From positions 973,027 to 999,594 of the forward strand of contig NZ_KE340326.1 in the NCBI RefSeq assembly GCF_000413435.1: a stretch of 26,568 nucleotides of DNA. Direction: 5' to 3'. Of the stretch, positions 15,122-21,894 are shown piece after piece (within the stretch, counting starts at the first letter, position 1; every line of letters begins with the position of its first letter). The translations under genes were made by a program, and so were the position numbers. The notes beneath the pieces are model-generated. The model saw only the letters and a program-made list of their open reading frames with translations. It ran no database searches and was not told the DNA's origin. Origin of the DNA: Campylobacter ureolyticus ACS-301-V-Sch3b. GTDB taxonomy: Bacteria > Campylobacterota > Campylobacteria > Campylobacterales > Campylobacteraceae.

Positions 15122-16462
15122 ATGAATGAAAAATTTAGCAAAATTGGTTTTATTTTAGCAGTTGCAGGAAGTGCAGTTGGTCTTGGAAATGCGTGGAAAT
15201 TTCCTACTTTAGTAGGGCAAAATGGCGGATCAGCATTTATAGTTTTATATTTACTACTAACATTTTTAGTTAGTTTTGTTATATTTTTAGGTGAAATTGC
15301 AATTGGAAAAATAAGCGAAAAAGATGCCGTTGGTGCGTTTGAAAGTTTAGCTCCAAAAAATAAAAATTTATGGAAATTTGCAGGGTTTTGTATAATCGGT
15401 GCAATTTTAATTTTTTCATTTTACAGCGTTATAATGGGTTGGATTTTAAAATATGTAGTTACAAGTATCTATTTTTTACCAAATTCTATGAAAGAAAGCG
15501 AGGAAATCTTTAACTCGCTTTTGACAAAAGATTTAGGTACTAGTATATTTTACTTTACAATTGCTGTTTTAATGAGTTTTTATGTCGTTTCTAAAGGTGT
15601 AAAAAGTGGTATTGAAAGGTTAAATATTTGGATGATGCCAGCACTTTTTATATTTTTGATAATAATGCTAATTTATTCTATGAATATGAATGGCTTTTTA
15701 GACTCAGCCAAATTTATGCTTATGCCTGATTTTACAAAGCTTAATAAAGACTCTATCTTATCAGCCTTAGGTTTAGCATTTTTTACCTTATCTCTTGGTG
15801 TTGGAACTATAATAACTTATGCAGCTAGTCTTCCTAATAAAACAAATTTACTAACAAGCTCATTATCAATTGTTTTTATAAATATTTTAATTGGCATTAT
15901 GATGGGCTTAATTGTCTTTACCTTTATATTTGAATACGGTGGAAATCCAGCTCAAGAAGGTCCTGGTCTTGTATTTATATCTTTAATTACTCTTTTTTCA
16001 AAGCTCGGCTTTATTGGGAATTTATTTGCTGCTATGTTTTTTATCTCGCTTTTATTTGCTGCTTTAACAAGTGCTGTTTCTATGATAGAACCATCAGCTT
16101 TATTTCTTATAAATAACTATAAATTTAGTCGCAAAAAAGCTTTAAAATTCATCTTTGTGTTTGTTTATATCATGGGAATACTTTGCATTTTATCTTATCA
16201 AAGCGTAACTTCTAATAGTTTAACATTTTTTGGCAAGTCATTTTTTGATTGTTTAGATTATTTAACTTCAAATTTAATGATGCCAATAACCGGCATAATC
16301 GTAGCTATTTTTGTTGGATTTGTTATGAAAAAACAAAGCCTTTATGCTTTGTTTGGACTTTATATGGGAAGAAAATTATTTTTAATTTGGTATTTTCTCT
16401 TAAGATTTATTGCTCCAGTTGCTGTTGTTATAATCATGGTAAATCAACTATTTTTTAGCTAA
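15122..16462 (+). CDS. NSS-family sodium-dependent transporter, paralogue 2
   Basis: Second of three tandem LeuT-fold Na+:amino-acid symporters, 446 aa and alignable to the first without gaps over the first 240 residues. TM1 is identical to paralogue 1 in the GSAVGLGNAWKFP core. The TM6 substrate-site stretch is F221-T-L-S224-L-G-V227, the closest of the three to LeuT. TM8 reads AALTSAVSMIEP, keeping the Thr-Ser of the second Na+ site. AAAAAGG (15108-15114) precedes the ATG by seven bases. A 65-base run (15161-15225) is identical to 13806-13870 in paralogue 1, which points to recent conversion or strong constraint. The substrate is unknown. Confidence 0.9.
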   Translation: MNEKFSKIGFILAVAGSAVGLGNAWKFPTLVGQNGGSAFIVLYLLLTFLVSFVIFLGEIAIGKISEKDAVGAFESLAPKNKNLWKFAGFCIIGAILIFSFYSVIMGWILKYVVTSIYFLPNSMKESEEIFNSLLTKDLGTSIFYFTIAVLMSFYVVSKGVKSGIERLNIWMMPALFIFLIIMLIYSMNMNGFLDSAKFMLMPDFTKLNKDSILSALGLAFFTLSLGVGTIITYAASLPNKTNLLTSSLSIVFINILIGIMMGLIVFTFIFEYGGNPAQEGPGLVFISLITLFSKLGFIGNLFAAMFFISLLFAALTSAVSMIEPSALFLINNYKFSRKKALKFIFVFVYIMGILCILSYQSVTSNSLTFFGKSFFDCLDYLTSNLMMPITGIIVAIFVGFVMKKQSLYALFGLYMGRKLFLIWYFLLRFIAPVAVVIIMVNQLFFS

Positions 16463-16474
16463 AAAGAGATTTTT

Positions 16475-17815
16475 ATGAGAGAAGAATTTAGTAAAATCGG
16501 TTTTATTTTGTCAGTTGTTGGTGGTGCCGTTGGGCTTGGCAATGCTTGGAAATTCCCAACTTTAGTTGGTATGAATGGCGGATTTGCCTTTGTGCTTTTA
16601 TATTTGCTAATTACCATAACTATTGGATTTGCCATATTTTTAGCCGAAATTTATATGGGTAAATCAAGTAAAAAAGATCCAGTAAATGCCTATAAAACAT
16701 TAGCTCCAAACAATAAAGAAAAATGGAAATTTGCAGGTTTTACTATGGTAAGTGGAATTTTAGTTTTATCTTTTTATTTGGTAATTTTGGGCTGGGTTAT
16801 AAGATATATTTTTATTTCACTTTTTGCTTTGCCAAAAGATATCGATAGTGCAAGAGCCATGTTTGAGGGATTTGTTGGAAGTGATCTTTTAGGAAGTATA
16901 TTTTTCTTTTTCATAGCTTTTATCTTAACTATTTTAGTTGTTTCAAAAGGAGTAAAAAGTGGCATTGAAAAATTAAATGTCTATGCTATGCCAACGCTTT
17001 TTATTTTGCTAGTTTTGATGCTTTTATATTCGGTTAGTTTTGATGGTTTCAAAGAAGCATTTAAGTTTTTATTTTATGCTGATTTTTCAAAGCTAAGTGT
17101 TGATTCGCTTTTAACAGCTTTGGGTCTTTCATTTTTCACACTTTGTCTAGGAGTTGGGTGTATATTAACGTATGCAGCATCCTTAGGTGATAATGTAAAT
17201 CCAGTAACAAGTTCATTTTACATAGTTTTAATAAACATTGCAATTGGATTAATGATGGGACTTATAGTTTTTACCTTTGTTTTTGAATACAGTGGTGACC
17301 CAACCCAACAAGGTGTTGGCCTTGTATTTTTCTCACTTATTACGCTTTTTGCAAAGCTTGGGATAGTTGGAAATATTTTATCTTTTTTGTTTTTTTTAAG
17401 CCTATTTTTTGCAGGTATTACTTCGGCGATTTCTATGATAGAACCATTTACTTTTTATCTTATAAATGAGTATAAATTTAGCCGTAAAAAAGCACTTTGT
17501 TATCTAGGTTGTTTTGTTTTTATCTTAGGTTCACTTTGTATAATGTCGCTGAATTTAAATTTTAGCCAAGCATTAAATTTTGGCGGAAAAAGCTTTTTTG
17601 ATATTTTAGATTTTGCAAGTTCAAATGTTGGACTTCCTGTTGGAGCTATTTTAAGTGCTATTTTTGTTGGATTTGTCATACCAAAAGAAAAAGTAAAAGG
17701 ATTTTTTATGCCTTTTATGAAAAAAGAAATTATTTTTGAAATTTGGTATTTTATGCTTAAATTTGTAGCTCCAATTGCTATTTTAATCATCGCAATTAAC
17801 CAAATACTTTCTTAG
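16475..17815 (+). CDS. NSS-family sodium-dependent transporter, paralogue 3
   Basis: Third tandem LeuT-fold symporter, also 446 aa. It is the most divergent at the predicted substrate site: Gly17 replaces Ser17 in TM1, and TM6 reads F221-T-L-C224-L-G-V227, with Cys at the position of LeuT Ser256. The Na+-site residues (Ala18, Asn23, and Thr-Ser in AGITSAISMIEP) are kept, so it should be an active Na+-coupled carrier with a different specificity. The start is ATG with AAAGAG upstream. It lies 12 bases after paralogue 2 and is the last gene of the operon; a hairpin begins 3 bases after its stop. Confidence 0.9.
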   Translation: MREEFSKIGFILSVVGGAVGLGNAWKFPTLVGMNGGFAFVLLYLLITITIGFAIFLAEIYMGKSSKKDPVNAYKTLAPNNKEKWKFAGFTMVSGILVLSFYLVILGWVIRYIFISLFALPKDIDSARAMFEGFVGSDLLGSIFFFFIAFILTILVVSKGVKSGIEKLNVYAMPTLFILLVLMLLYSVSFDGFKEAFKFLFYADFSKLSVDSLLTALGLSFFTLCLGVGCILTYAASLGDNVNPVTSSFYIVLINIAIGLMMGLIVFTFVFEYSGDPTQQGVGLVFFSLITLFAKLGIVGNILSFLFFLSLFFAGITSAISMIEPFTFYLINEYKFSRKKALCYLGCFVFILGSLCIMSLNLNFSQALNFGGKSFFDILDFASSNVGLPVGAILSAIFVGFVIPKEKVKGFFMPFMKKEIIFEIWYFMLKFVAPIAILIIAINQILS

Positions 17816-17818
17816 CAC

Positions 17819-17855
17819 ATTTACCTGTAAGAATTTCATATTTTTATAGGTAAAT
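17819..17855 (+). terminator. hairpin after the NSS operon
   Basis: An 11-bp stem with one G-T wobble (17819-17829 with 17845-17855) and a 15-base loop, 3 bases past the last stop. It is not followed by a real T run, so termination efficiency is uncertain. Confidence 0.5.
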
Positions 17856-17957
17856 ATAAAAATTGACAAATAATTTTATATAATATTTTTTTAAAAGTTA
17901 AGAATAATCGAAAATATTTTATACATGTTGTAAGATAATAACTAAATCATATTTTAG

Positions 17958-18032
17958 TGGTGACCCTTACGAGAATTGAACTCGTGTTGCCGGCGTGAGA
18001 GGCCGATGTCCTAACCGCTAGACGAAAGGGCC
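17958..18032 (-). tRNA. tRNA-Glu (anticodon CTC)
   Basis: A complete 75-nt cloverleaf including encoded CCA. The 7-bp acceptor stem (GGCCCTT with AAGGGTC, one G-T pair), D arm with GGTTAGGA, and T arm ACGAG-TTCAATT-CTCGT all fold. The anticodon stem encloses the loop CTCTCAC, so the anticodon is CTC, reading GAG. Most glutamate tRNAs in such AT-rich genomes carry TTC, so this is probably an additional isoacceptor. It lies 34 bases downstream of tRNA-Lys on the same strand and is probably cotranscribed with it. Confidence 0.93.
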
Positions 18033-18066
18033 ATAAATTATTAAAAGCAACGATTCGCTCAAAAGT

Positions 18067-18142
18067 TGGTGTCCCATGCGGGGTTCGAACCTGCGGCCCT
18101 CTGATTAAGAGTCAGATGCTCTACCAACTGAGCTAATGAGAC
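18067..18142 (-). tRNA. tRNA-Lys (anticodon CTT)
   Basis: A complete 76-nt cloverleaf with encoded CCA. The acceptor stem is GTCTCAT with ATGGGAC, the D arm has AGCTCAGTTGGTAGAGC, and the T loop is TTCGAAC. The anticodon stem TCTGA/TCAGA encloses CTCTTAA, giving anticodon CTT, which reads AAG. A TATAGAAT box (plus-strand 18156-18163) lies just upstream and is a likely promoter for both tRNAs. Confidence 0.94.
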
Positions 18143-18155
18143 TTTCAAAGCTAGT

Positions 18156-18163
18156 ATTCTATA
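18156..18163 (-). promoter_or_regulatory. probable -10 region of the tRNA-Lys/tRNA-Glu unit
   Basis: TATAGAAT on the minus strand, 14-21 bases upstream of the tRNA-Lys 5' end. The remaining gap to 18403 is AT-rich and holds the metY promoter and one palindrome. Confidence 0.4.
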
Positions 18164-18254
18164 ACCTTTTTGTTTAAATTTTGCTTAAATTTTATTATTT
18201 TTTTAAATATATAAAATTATGCTATTATTTGAAATATTTGAAATTTATTACGAT

Positions 18255-18270
18255 AAATAACTAGTTATTT
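18255..18270. promoter_or_regulatory. 16-bp perfect palindrome upstream of metY
   Basis: AAATAACTAGTTATTT is a perfect palindrome, about 72 bases before the metY -35. It could be a dimeric regulator site, but in DNA this AT-rich chance palindromes occur. Confidence 0.3.
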
Positions 18271-18341
18271 TTTAAAAATATATTTAATTATTTACTACAA
18301 AAATATTTTAAATAATTATTGATTTTTATATATTAAAAATA

Positions 18342-18370
18342 TTGACTTCTTATATACTTTGTAATATAAT
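18342..18370 (+). promoter_or_regulatory. near-consensus sigma-70 promoter of metY-rrf2-cysK
   Basis: TTGACT (18342-18347), exactly 17 bases, then a perfect TATAAT (18365-18370). Transcription should start near 18377, about 27 bases before the ATG, with AAAAGGA at 18391-18397. It is the best promoter in the window, which would suit control by a repressor. Confidence 0.75.
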
Positions 18371-18403
18371 TTCGAAGCATTTTTAATAAGAAAAGGAACA
18401 ACT

Positions 18404-19675
18404 ATGCAAAAAGATACTATTGCGACCCACTTTGGATATGACTCAAAACTAGGCTACGGAACTATGGCAGTTCCAATTTATTTTAACACAGCTTATGATT
18501 TTGGAAGTGCCAAAATGGCAGCTGATAGATTTGCATTAAAGGATATTGGACCTATCTATACGAGGCTTACAAACCCAACAACCGAAGTTTTTGAAAAAAG
18601 AATTTGTGCATTAGAAGAGGGAAGTGATGCTATCGCTACTTCAAGTGGACAAGCTGCGACTTTTATGTCAATTGCAAATTTAGCTGCAAATGGCGATAAT
18701 GTAATACTTTCAGAAAAAGTTTATGGCGGAAGTACAACTTTAATTGCTTATAGTCTTAAAAGATTTGGCATAAAAACTAAGATTTTTGATCCTGAAAATC
18801 CTGAAAATTTGGAAAATTTGATAGATGATAATACAAAAGCAATATTTTTTGAAACTTTGTCAAACCCTCAAATTTCTGTTGCAAAAGTTGATGAGATAGT
18901 AAAAATCGCAAACAAATTTAAAGTTGCAACAATTGCTGATAATACAGTTGCAACGCCTACACTTTACAACCCTTTAAAAGATGGAGTTAGTGTTGTAATC
19001 CATAGTGCGAGTAAATATATAAGCGGCCAAGGTTTGAGCTTGGGCGGAGTTGTAATAGCCAATAAAAATTTAAATAAATTTTTAAAAGACAATCCAAGAT
19101 ATAAACATTTTAATGAACCTGATGAGAGTTATCATGGGCTTGTTTATGCTGATTTAGTTGATAGTTTTGATATATTTACTTTAAGAGCTAGATTTGGTTT
19201 GATGAGAGATTTTGGTTTTACTCTATCGCCGTTTAATGCTTTTCAACTTATTCAAGGGCTTGAAACACTAGATTTAAGAGTTGCAAAACACTCACAAAGT
19301 GCTTTAAAAGTAGCTCAGTTTTTGGAAAATCACCCTTTAGTAAAAAGTGTAAATTATCCAGGACTTAGCAGCTCAAACTTAAATAGCATTATAAAATCAA
19401 AATTTAAAGACGGTATGGCTAGCGGACTTTTGGCTTTTGAGGTTGAAAGTTACGAAAAAGCAAGGCAAATTTCAGATAAAGTTAAGCTTTTCTCAGTTGT
19501 TGTAAATATCGGAGATAGCAAATCAATCATAACTCATCCAGCTTCTACAACACACTCTCAACTAAGCAAAGATGAGCTTGAAAAAGCTGGTATAAAAGAT
19601 GGGCTTATTAGGCTTAGTATAGGTCTTGAAAATGCAGATGATTTAATAGATGATTTAAAGAAGGGATTAGAATAA
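18404..19675 (+). CDS. metY: O-acetylhomoserine sulfhydrylase (MetY-type)
   Basis: Cytoplasmic PLP enzyme of the Cys/Met metabolism family that makes homocysteine from O-acetylhomoserine and sulfide. Visible landmarks: IYTRLTNPTTEVFEKR (51-66), ATSSGQAATF (78-87), the aspartate that pairs with the PLP ring in ADNTVATP (178-185), and the Schiff-base Lys204 in HSASKYISGQG. At 423 aa it has the MetY length, longer than the roughly 380-400 aa cystathionine enzymes, and includes the family insert with KHFNEPDESYHG. A one-base gap separates its stop from the regulator gene. The cysK partner downstream supports direct sulfide use. Confidence 0.92.
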   Translation: MQKDTIATHFGYDSKLGYGTMAVPIYFNTAYDFGSAKMAADRFALKDIGPIYTRLTNPTTEVFEKRICALEEGSDAIATSSGQAATFMSIANLAANGDNVILSEKVYGGSTTLIAYSLKRFGIKTKIFDPENPENLENLIDDNTKAIFFETLSNPQISVAKVDEIVKIANKFKVATIADNTVATPTLYNPLKDGVSVVIHSASKYISGQGLSLGGVVIANKNLNKFLKDNPRYKHFNEPDESYHGLVYADLVDSFDIFTLRARFGLMRDFGFTLSPFNAFQLIQGLETLDLRVAKHSQSALKVAQFLENHPLVKSVNYPGLSSSNLNSIIKSKFKDGMASGLLAFEVESYEKARQISDKVKLFSVVVNIGDSKSIITHPASTTHSQLSKDELEKAGIKDGLIRLSIGLENADDLIDDLKKGLE

Positions 19676-19676
19676 A

Positions 19677-20081
19677 ATGCCAATTTTGACAACAAAAGGA
19701 GTTTATGGACTTATGGCTATTGCTCAAATAGCTAATGCTAGTAAATTTGAACCAATTTCTATAAAAGACATATCTGATAAAACAGGAGTTTCAAAAGGAT
19801 ATTTAGAGCAAATTTTAAATGATTTAAGAAATTCAAAGATAATTTCTAGTAAAAAAGGTAAAAACGGCGGATATTTTTTAAGAAAATCAGCCCAAAAGAT
19901 AAGTTTTTACGATATTTTTTACGCATTAGAAAAAGATTTTAAGATGACAAATTTAGATGTTAAGGATAAAACACTACAACAATTTTTTAAAAATGGTGAT
20001 GAAAAACTTAAAGAGGTATTTAGCTCACCCATAAGCAATATCATAAAAACAACAGAAAATAGTTTAGATTCTACTATTTAA
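19677..20081 (+). CDS. Rrf2-family regulator, cysteine-free (CymR-like)
   Basis: A 134-aa Rrf2-family winged-helix regulator: TTKGVYGLMAIAQIAN at the N-terminus, the helix-turn-helix with SIKDISDKTGVSKGYLEQILNDLRN (about 28-52), and the wing KKGKNGGYFLRK (about 58-69). IscR and NsrR ligate Fe-S clusters with three cysteines; this protein has no cysteine at all, so it cannot bind a cluster that way. In Bacillus and Staphylococcus the Rrf2 protein CymR represses sulfur genes and works in complex with CysK. Lying between metY and cysK, this is a plausible functional analogue; that link is inference. An AAGGGA site overlaps the end of metY. Confidence 0.85.
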   Translation: MPILTTKGVYGLMAIAQIANASKFEPISIKDISDKTGVSKGYLEQILNDLRNSKIISSKKGKNGGYFLRKSAQKISFYDIFYALEKDFKMTNLDVKDKTLQQFFKNGDEKLKEVFSSPISNIIKTTENSLDSTI

Positions 20082-20093
20082 AAAAGGATAGAT

Positions 20094-21002
20094 ATGAAAG
20101 TAGCTTCCAGTGTTATAGATTTGATTGGAAATACTCCACTTGTAAGAATTAATAGTTTTTCAAAAAATGCTGAAATTTTAGCAAAAGCGGAGTTTTTAAA
20201 CCCAAGCCATAGCATAAAAGACAGAATTGCTTTTTCTATGATAGATGATGCTATAAAAAAAGGCAAAATTGATAAAAGCACTACTATTATCGAGCCAACT
20301 AGTGGAAATACTGGTGTTGGGCTTGCTATGGTATGTGCTTATTATGGGCTTAAACTTATTTTAACTATGCCAAGTTCTATGAGCATAGAAAGGCAAAAAC
20401 TTTTAAAAATATATGGAGCTAAGCTTGTTTTGACAGATCCTTCTCTTGGTATGAAAGGAGCTGTTGAAGAGAGTAAAAATATAGCTAGTAAAACTACAAA
20501 TTCATTTATCCCAAGCCAGTTTGACAATCCAGCAAATCCAAAAATCCACGAACTTACTACCGCAATGGAAATTTTAAAAGATACTGATGGAAAAGTTGAT
20601 ATTTTTGTAGCTGGTTTTGGAACAGGTGGAACTGTAAGTGGCGTAGGAAAAGCTTTAAAAAATTATAATCCTAATATTAAAGTTGTAGCCGTTGAGCCAC
20701 TCTCATCGCCACTTCTTACAAAAAAAGAGGTAGGAAGTCACAAAATTCAAGGAATTGGTGCGAATTTTGTGCCTAAAAACTTAGATAAAAGCGTAATTGA
20801 TGAGTTTTTAGATATTAGTGATGAGGATGCTTTTAACACAGCTAATGATTTAGCTACAAAAGAGGGTTTGTTAGTTGGAATTTCAAGCGGAGCAAATGTT
20901 TTTGCTGCAAATTTGTTAGCTAAAAGAGATGAAAATAAAGACAAAACAATCGTTACTATCTTATGTGATACAGGAGAGAGATATCTCTCAGTGTTTTCTT
21001 AA
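20094..21002 (+). CDS. cysK: cysteine synthase (O-acetylserine sulfhydrylase)
   Basis: PLP-dependent enzyme that makes cysteine from O-acetylserine and sulfide. The N-terminal IGNTPLVRI (11-19), Schiff-base Lys42 in NPSHSIKDRIA, substrate loop TSGNTG (69-74), phosphate-binding GFGTGGT near 174-180, and C-terminal GERYLS are all present. At 302 aa it is a normal CysK without a regulatory domain. The ribosome site AAAAAAGGA precedes the ATG; the gap from the Rrf2 gene is 12 bases. A bidirectional hairpin follows. Cystathionine beta-synthase relatives are possible, but the short length and motif wording favour CysK. Confidence 0.93.
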   Translation: MKVASSVIDLIGNTPLVRINSFSKNAEILAKAEFLNPSHSIKDRIAFSMIDDAIKKGKIDKSTTIIEPTSGNTGVGLAMVCAYYGLKLILTMPSSMSIERQKLLKIYGAKLVLTDPSLGMKGAVEESKNIASKTTNSFIPSQFDNPANPKIHELTTAMEILKDTDGKVDIFVAGFGTGGTVSGVGKALKNYNPNIKVVAVEPLSSPLLTKKEVGSHKIQGIGANFVPKNLDKSVIDEFLDISDEDAFNTANDLATKEGLLVGISSGANVFAANLLAKRDENKDKTIVTILCDTGERYLSVFS

Positions 21003-21016
21003 AATTTTATATTAAC

Positions 21017-21048
21017 AAACCCATATTTTAATGATAAATTATGGGTTT
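21017..21048. terminator. bidirectional terminator after cysK, overlapping the convergent gene
   Basis: AAACCCATA (21017-21025) pairs with TATGGGTTT (21040-21048), followed on the plus strand by AAGTTTTTTATTTATTTTTTT. The stop and last codons of the minus-strand neighbour lie inside this hairpin. Confidence 0.8.
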
Positions 21049-21747
21049 AAGTTTTTTATTTATTTTTTTAAATCTTTTGTCTACATTAGACTCTTTAACT
21101 CCATCTTTATTGTCACAGCATTCTTTATTATTATCACAGCATTCTTTTTGCAAGTCTTGATTTGTTATTAATGCTTTGTAATTTTTCCTATTTTTTCCAC
21201 CTTTTATCCCTTTAAAAAATAGCATTATTTTATCTTTTAATGAGTTAAAGTTTGTTTTTTTGATTTCATACATAAGATTTTCTTTTTTATCATCAAAAAA
21301 CTCTTTATAGTTTAAAAATAAATTTAAATGCTTAATTTCTTTTTCTATAACTTCAGCCATTTCTTCATATTTTTTAAGCGATTTTTCTATCTCTTTTAGT
21401 GCATCTTTGCTTAGGCTTTCATTATTGTTTTCAAGCTGTTCGAGATATTCAAGCATATATATTTTTTGATTTTGTTTTAAAAAAGCATCAATTGAAGTGT
21501 TGTCATCTTTTATAGTTTCTATAAATAAAATAGGACCTTTTATATAAGAAATTTCATCACTTAATTCATCAAATGATTTAAAATTATATTTTAAAAACTC
21601 CCCATCTTTTATGCTGTATTTATAGTAGATATCATCTTTACCATCTTGTTTAATCAAAGCAAAAAGTTCTAAAACCTCATCTTTTAATTTTTCTATTTGA
21701 CTTAAAGCAGACTTAGCAGAGCCTATAAAAATAGTTAATTCTCTCAT
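21028..21747 (-). CDS. coiled-coil hypothetical protein with duplicated Cys-Cys motif
   Basis: I do not recognise a family. The 239-aa protein has no signal peptide or membrane segment. The first 90 residues are mixed; about 105-150 is highly charged helix, probably coiled coil (EIEKSLKKYEEMAEVIEKEI). A basic C-terminal region contains a 7-residue tandem repeat, KECCDNN-KECCDNK, the only cysteines in the protein. Two Cys-Cys pairs eight residues apart could bind metal or form disulfides. The gene has TATAAT (plus-strand ATTATA, 21778-21783) and AAGGAG upstream, and is divergent from the reductase operon. Its 3' end lies inside the cysK terminator. Confidence 0.78.
   Translation of the reverse strand: MRELTIFIGSAKSALSQIEKLKDEVLELFALIKQDGKDDIYYKYSIKDGEFLKYNFKSFDELSDEISYIKGPILFIETIKDDNTSIDAFLKQNQKIYMLEYLEQLENNNESLSKDALKEIEKSLKKYEEMAEVIEKEIKHLNLFLNYKEFFDDKKENLMYEIKKTNFNSLKDKIMLFFKGIKGGKNRKNYKALITNQDLQKECCDNNKECCDNKDGVKESNVDKRFKKINKKLKPIIYH
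21109..21150. repeat. 21-bp tandem duplication inside the coiled-coil gene
   Basis: Two copies, 21109-21129 and 21130-21150, in frame, differing at the fourth base and the last few bases. Each encodes one Cys-Cys unit, so the duplication doubled the motif. Confidence 0.85.
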
Positions 21748-21777
21748 AAAAACTCCTTTATTTTGAATTTATATATG

Positions 21778-21783
21778 ATTATA
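21778..21783 (-). promoter_or_regulatory. -10 box for the coiled-coil gene
   Basis: TATAAT on the minus strand, 30 bases before the start codon, with an AAGGAG ribosome site between them. Confidence 0.55.
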
Positions 21784-21848
21784 CACTTTTTTAACAAATA
21801 ATCAACACAACTTCAAATGTCATTTTTACATTAATTTTACAGAAAAAT

Positions 21849-21871
21849 TATATTATCTTAATGATATTAAG
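21849..21871 (+). promoter_or_regulatory. reductase operon -10 region with adjoining inverted repeat
   Basis: TATATTAT (21849-21856) is followed at once by CTTAAT-GAT-ATTAAG (21857-21871), a perfect 6-3-6 inverted repeat placed where a repressor would block initiation. A weaker pair, AATGT/ACATT (21816-21820 and 21828-21832), lies just upstream. AAAAAAAGGA precedes the ATG at 21895. Confidence 0.4.
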
Positions 21872-21894
21872 TATTTTTTAAAAAAAGGAATGTC

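Noticed and set aside
16249..16458. 69-codon plus-strand frame at the end of NSS paralogue 2
   Set aside because: It lies entirely within the transporter in another frame, with no ribosome site.
17500..17790. 96-codon minus-strand frame inside NSS paralogue 3
   Set aside because: Antisense shadow of a confident transporter; no promoter or recognisable domain.
21028..21747. The coiled-coil protein as a metallothionein-like or CopZ-like factor
   Set aside because: Only four cysteines in two adjacent pairs, no CxxC motif and no known fold; the evidence is too thin for a named function.
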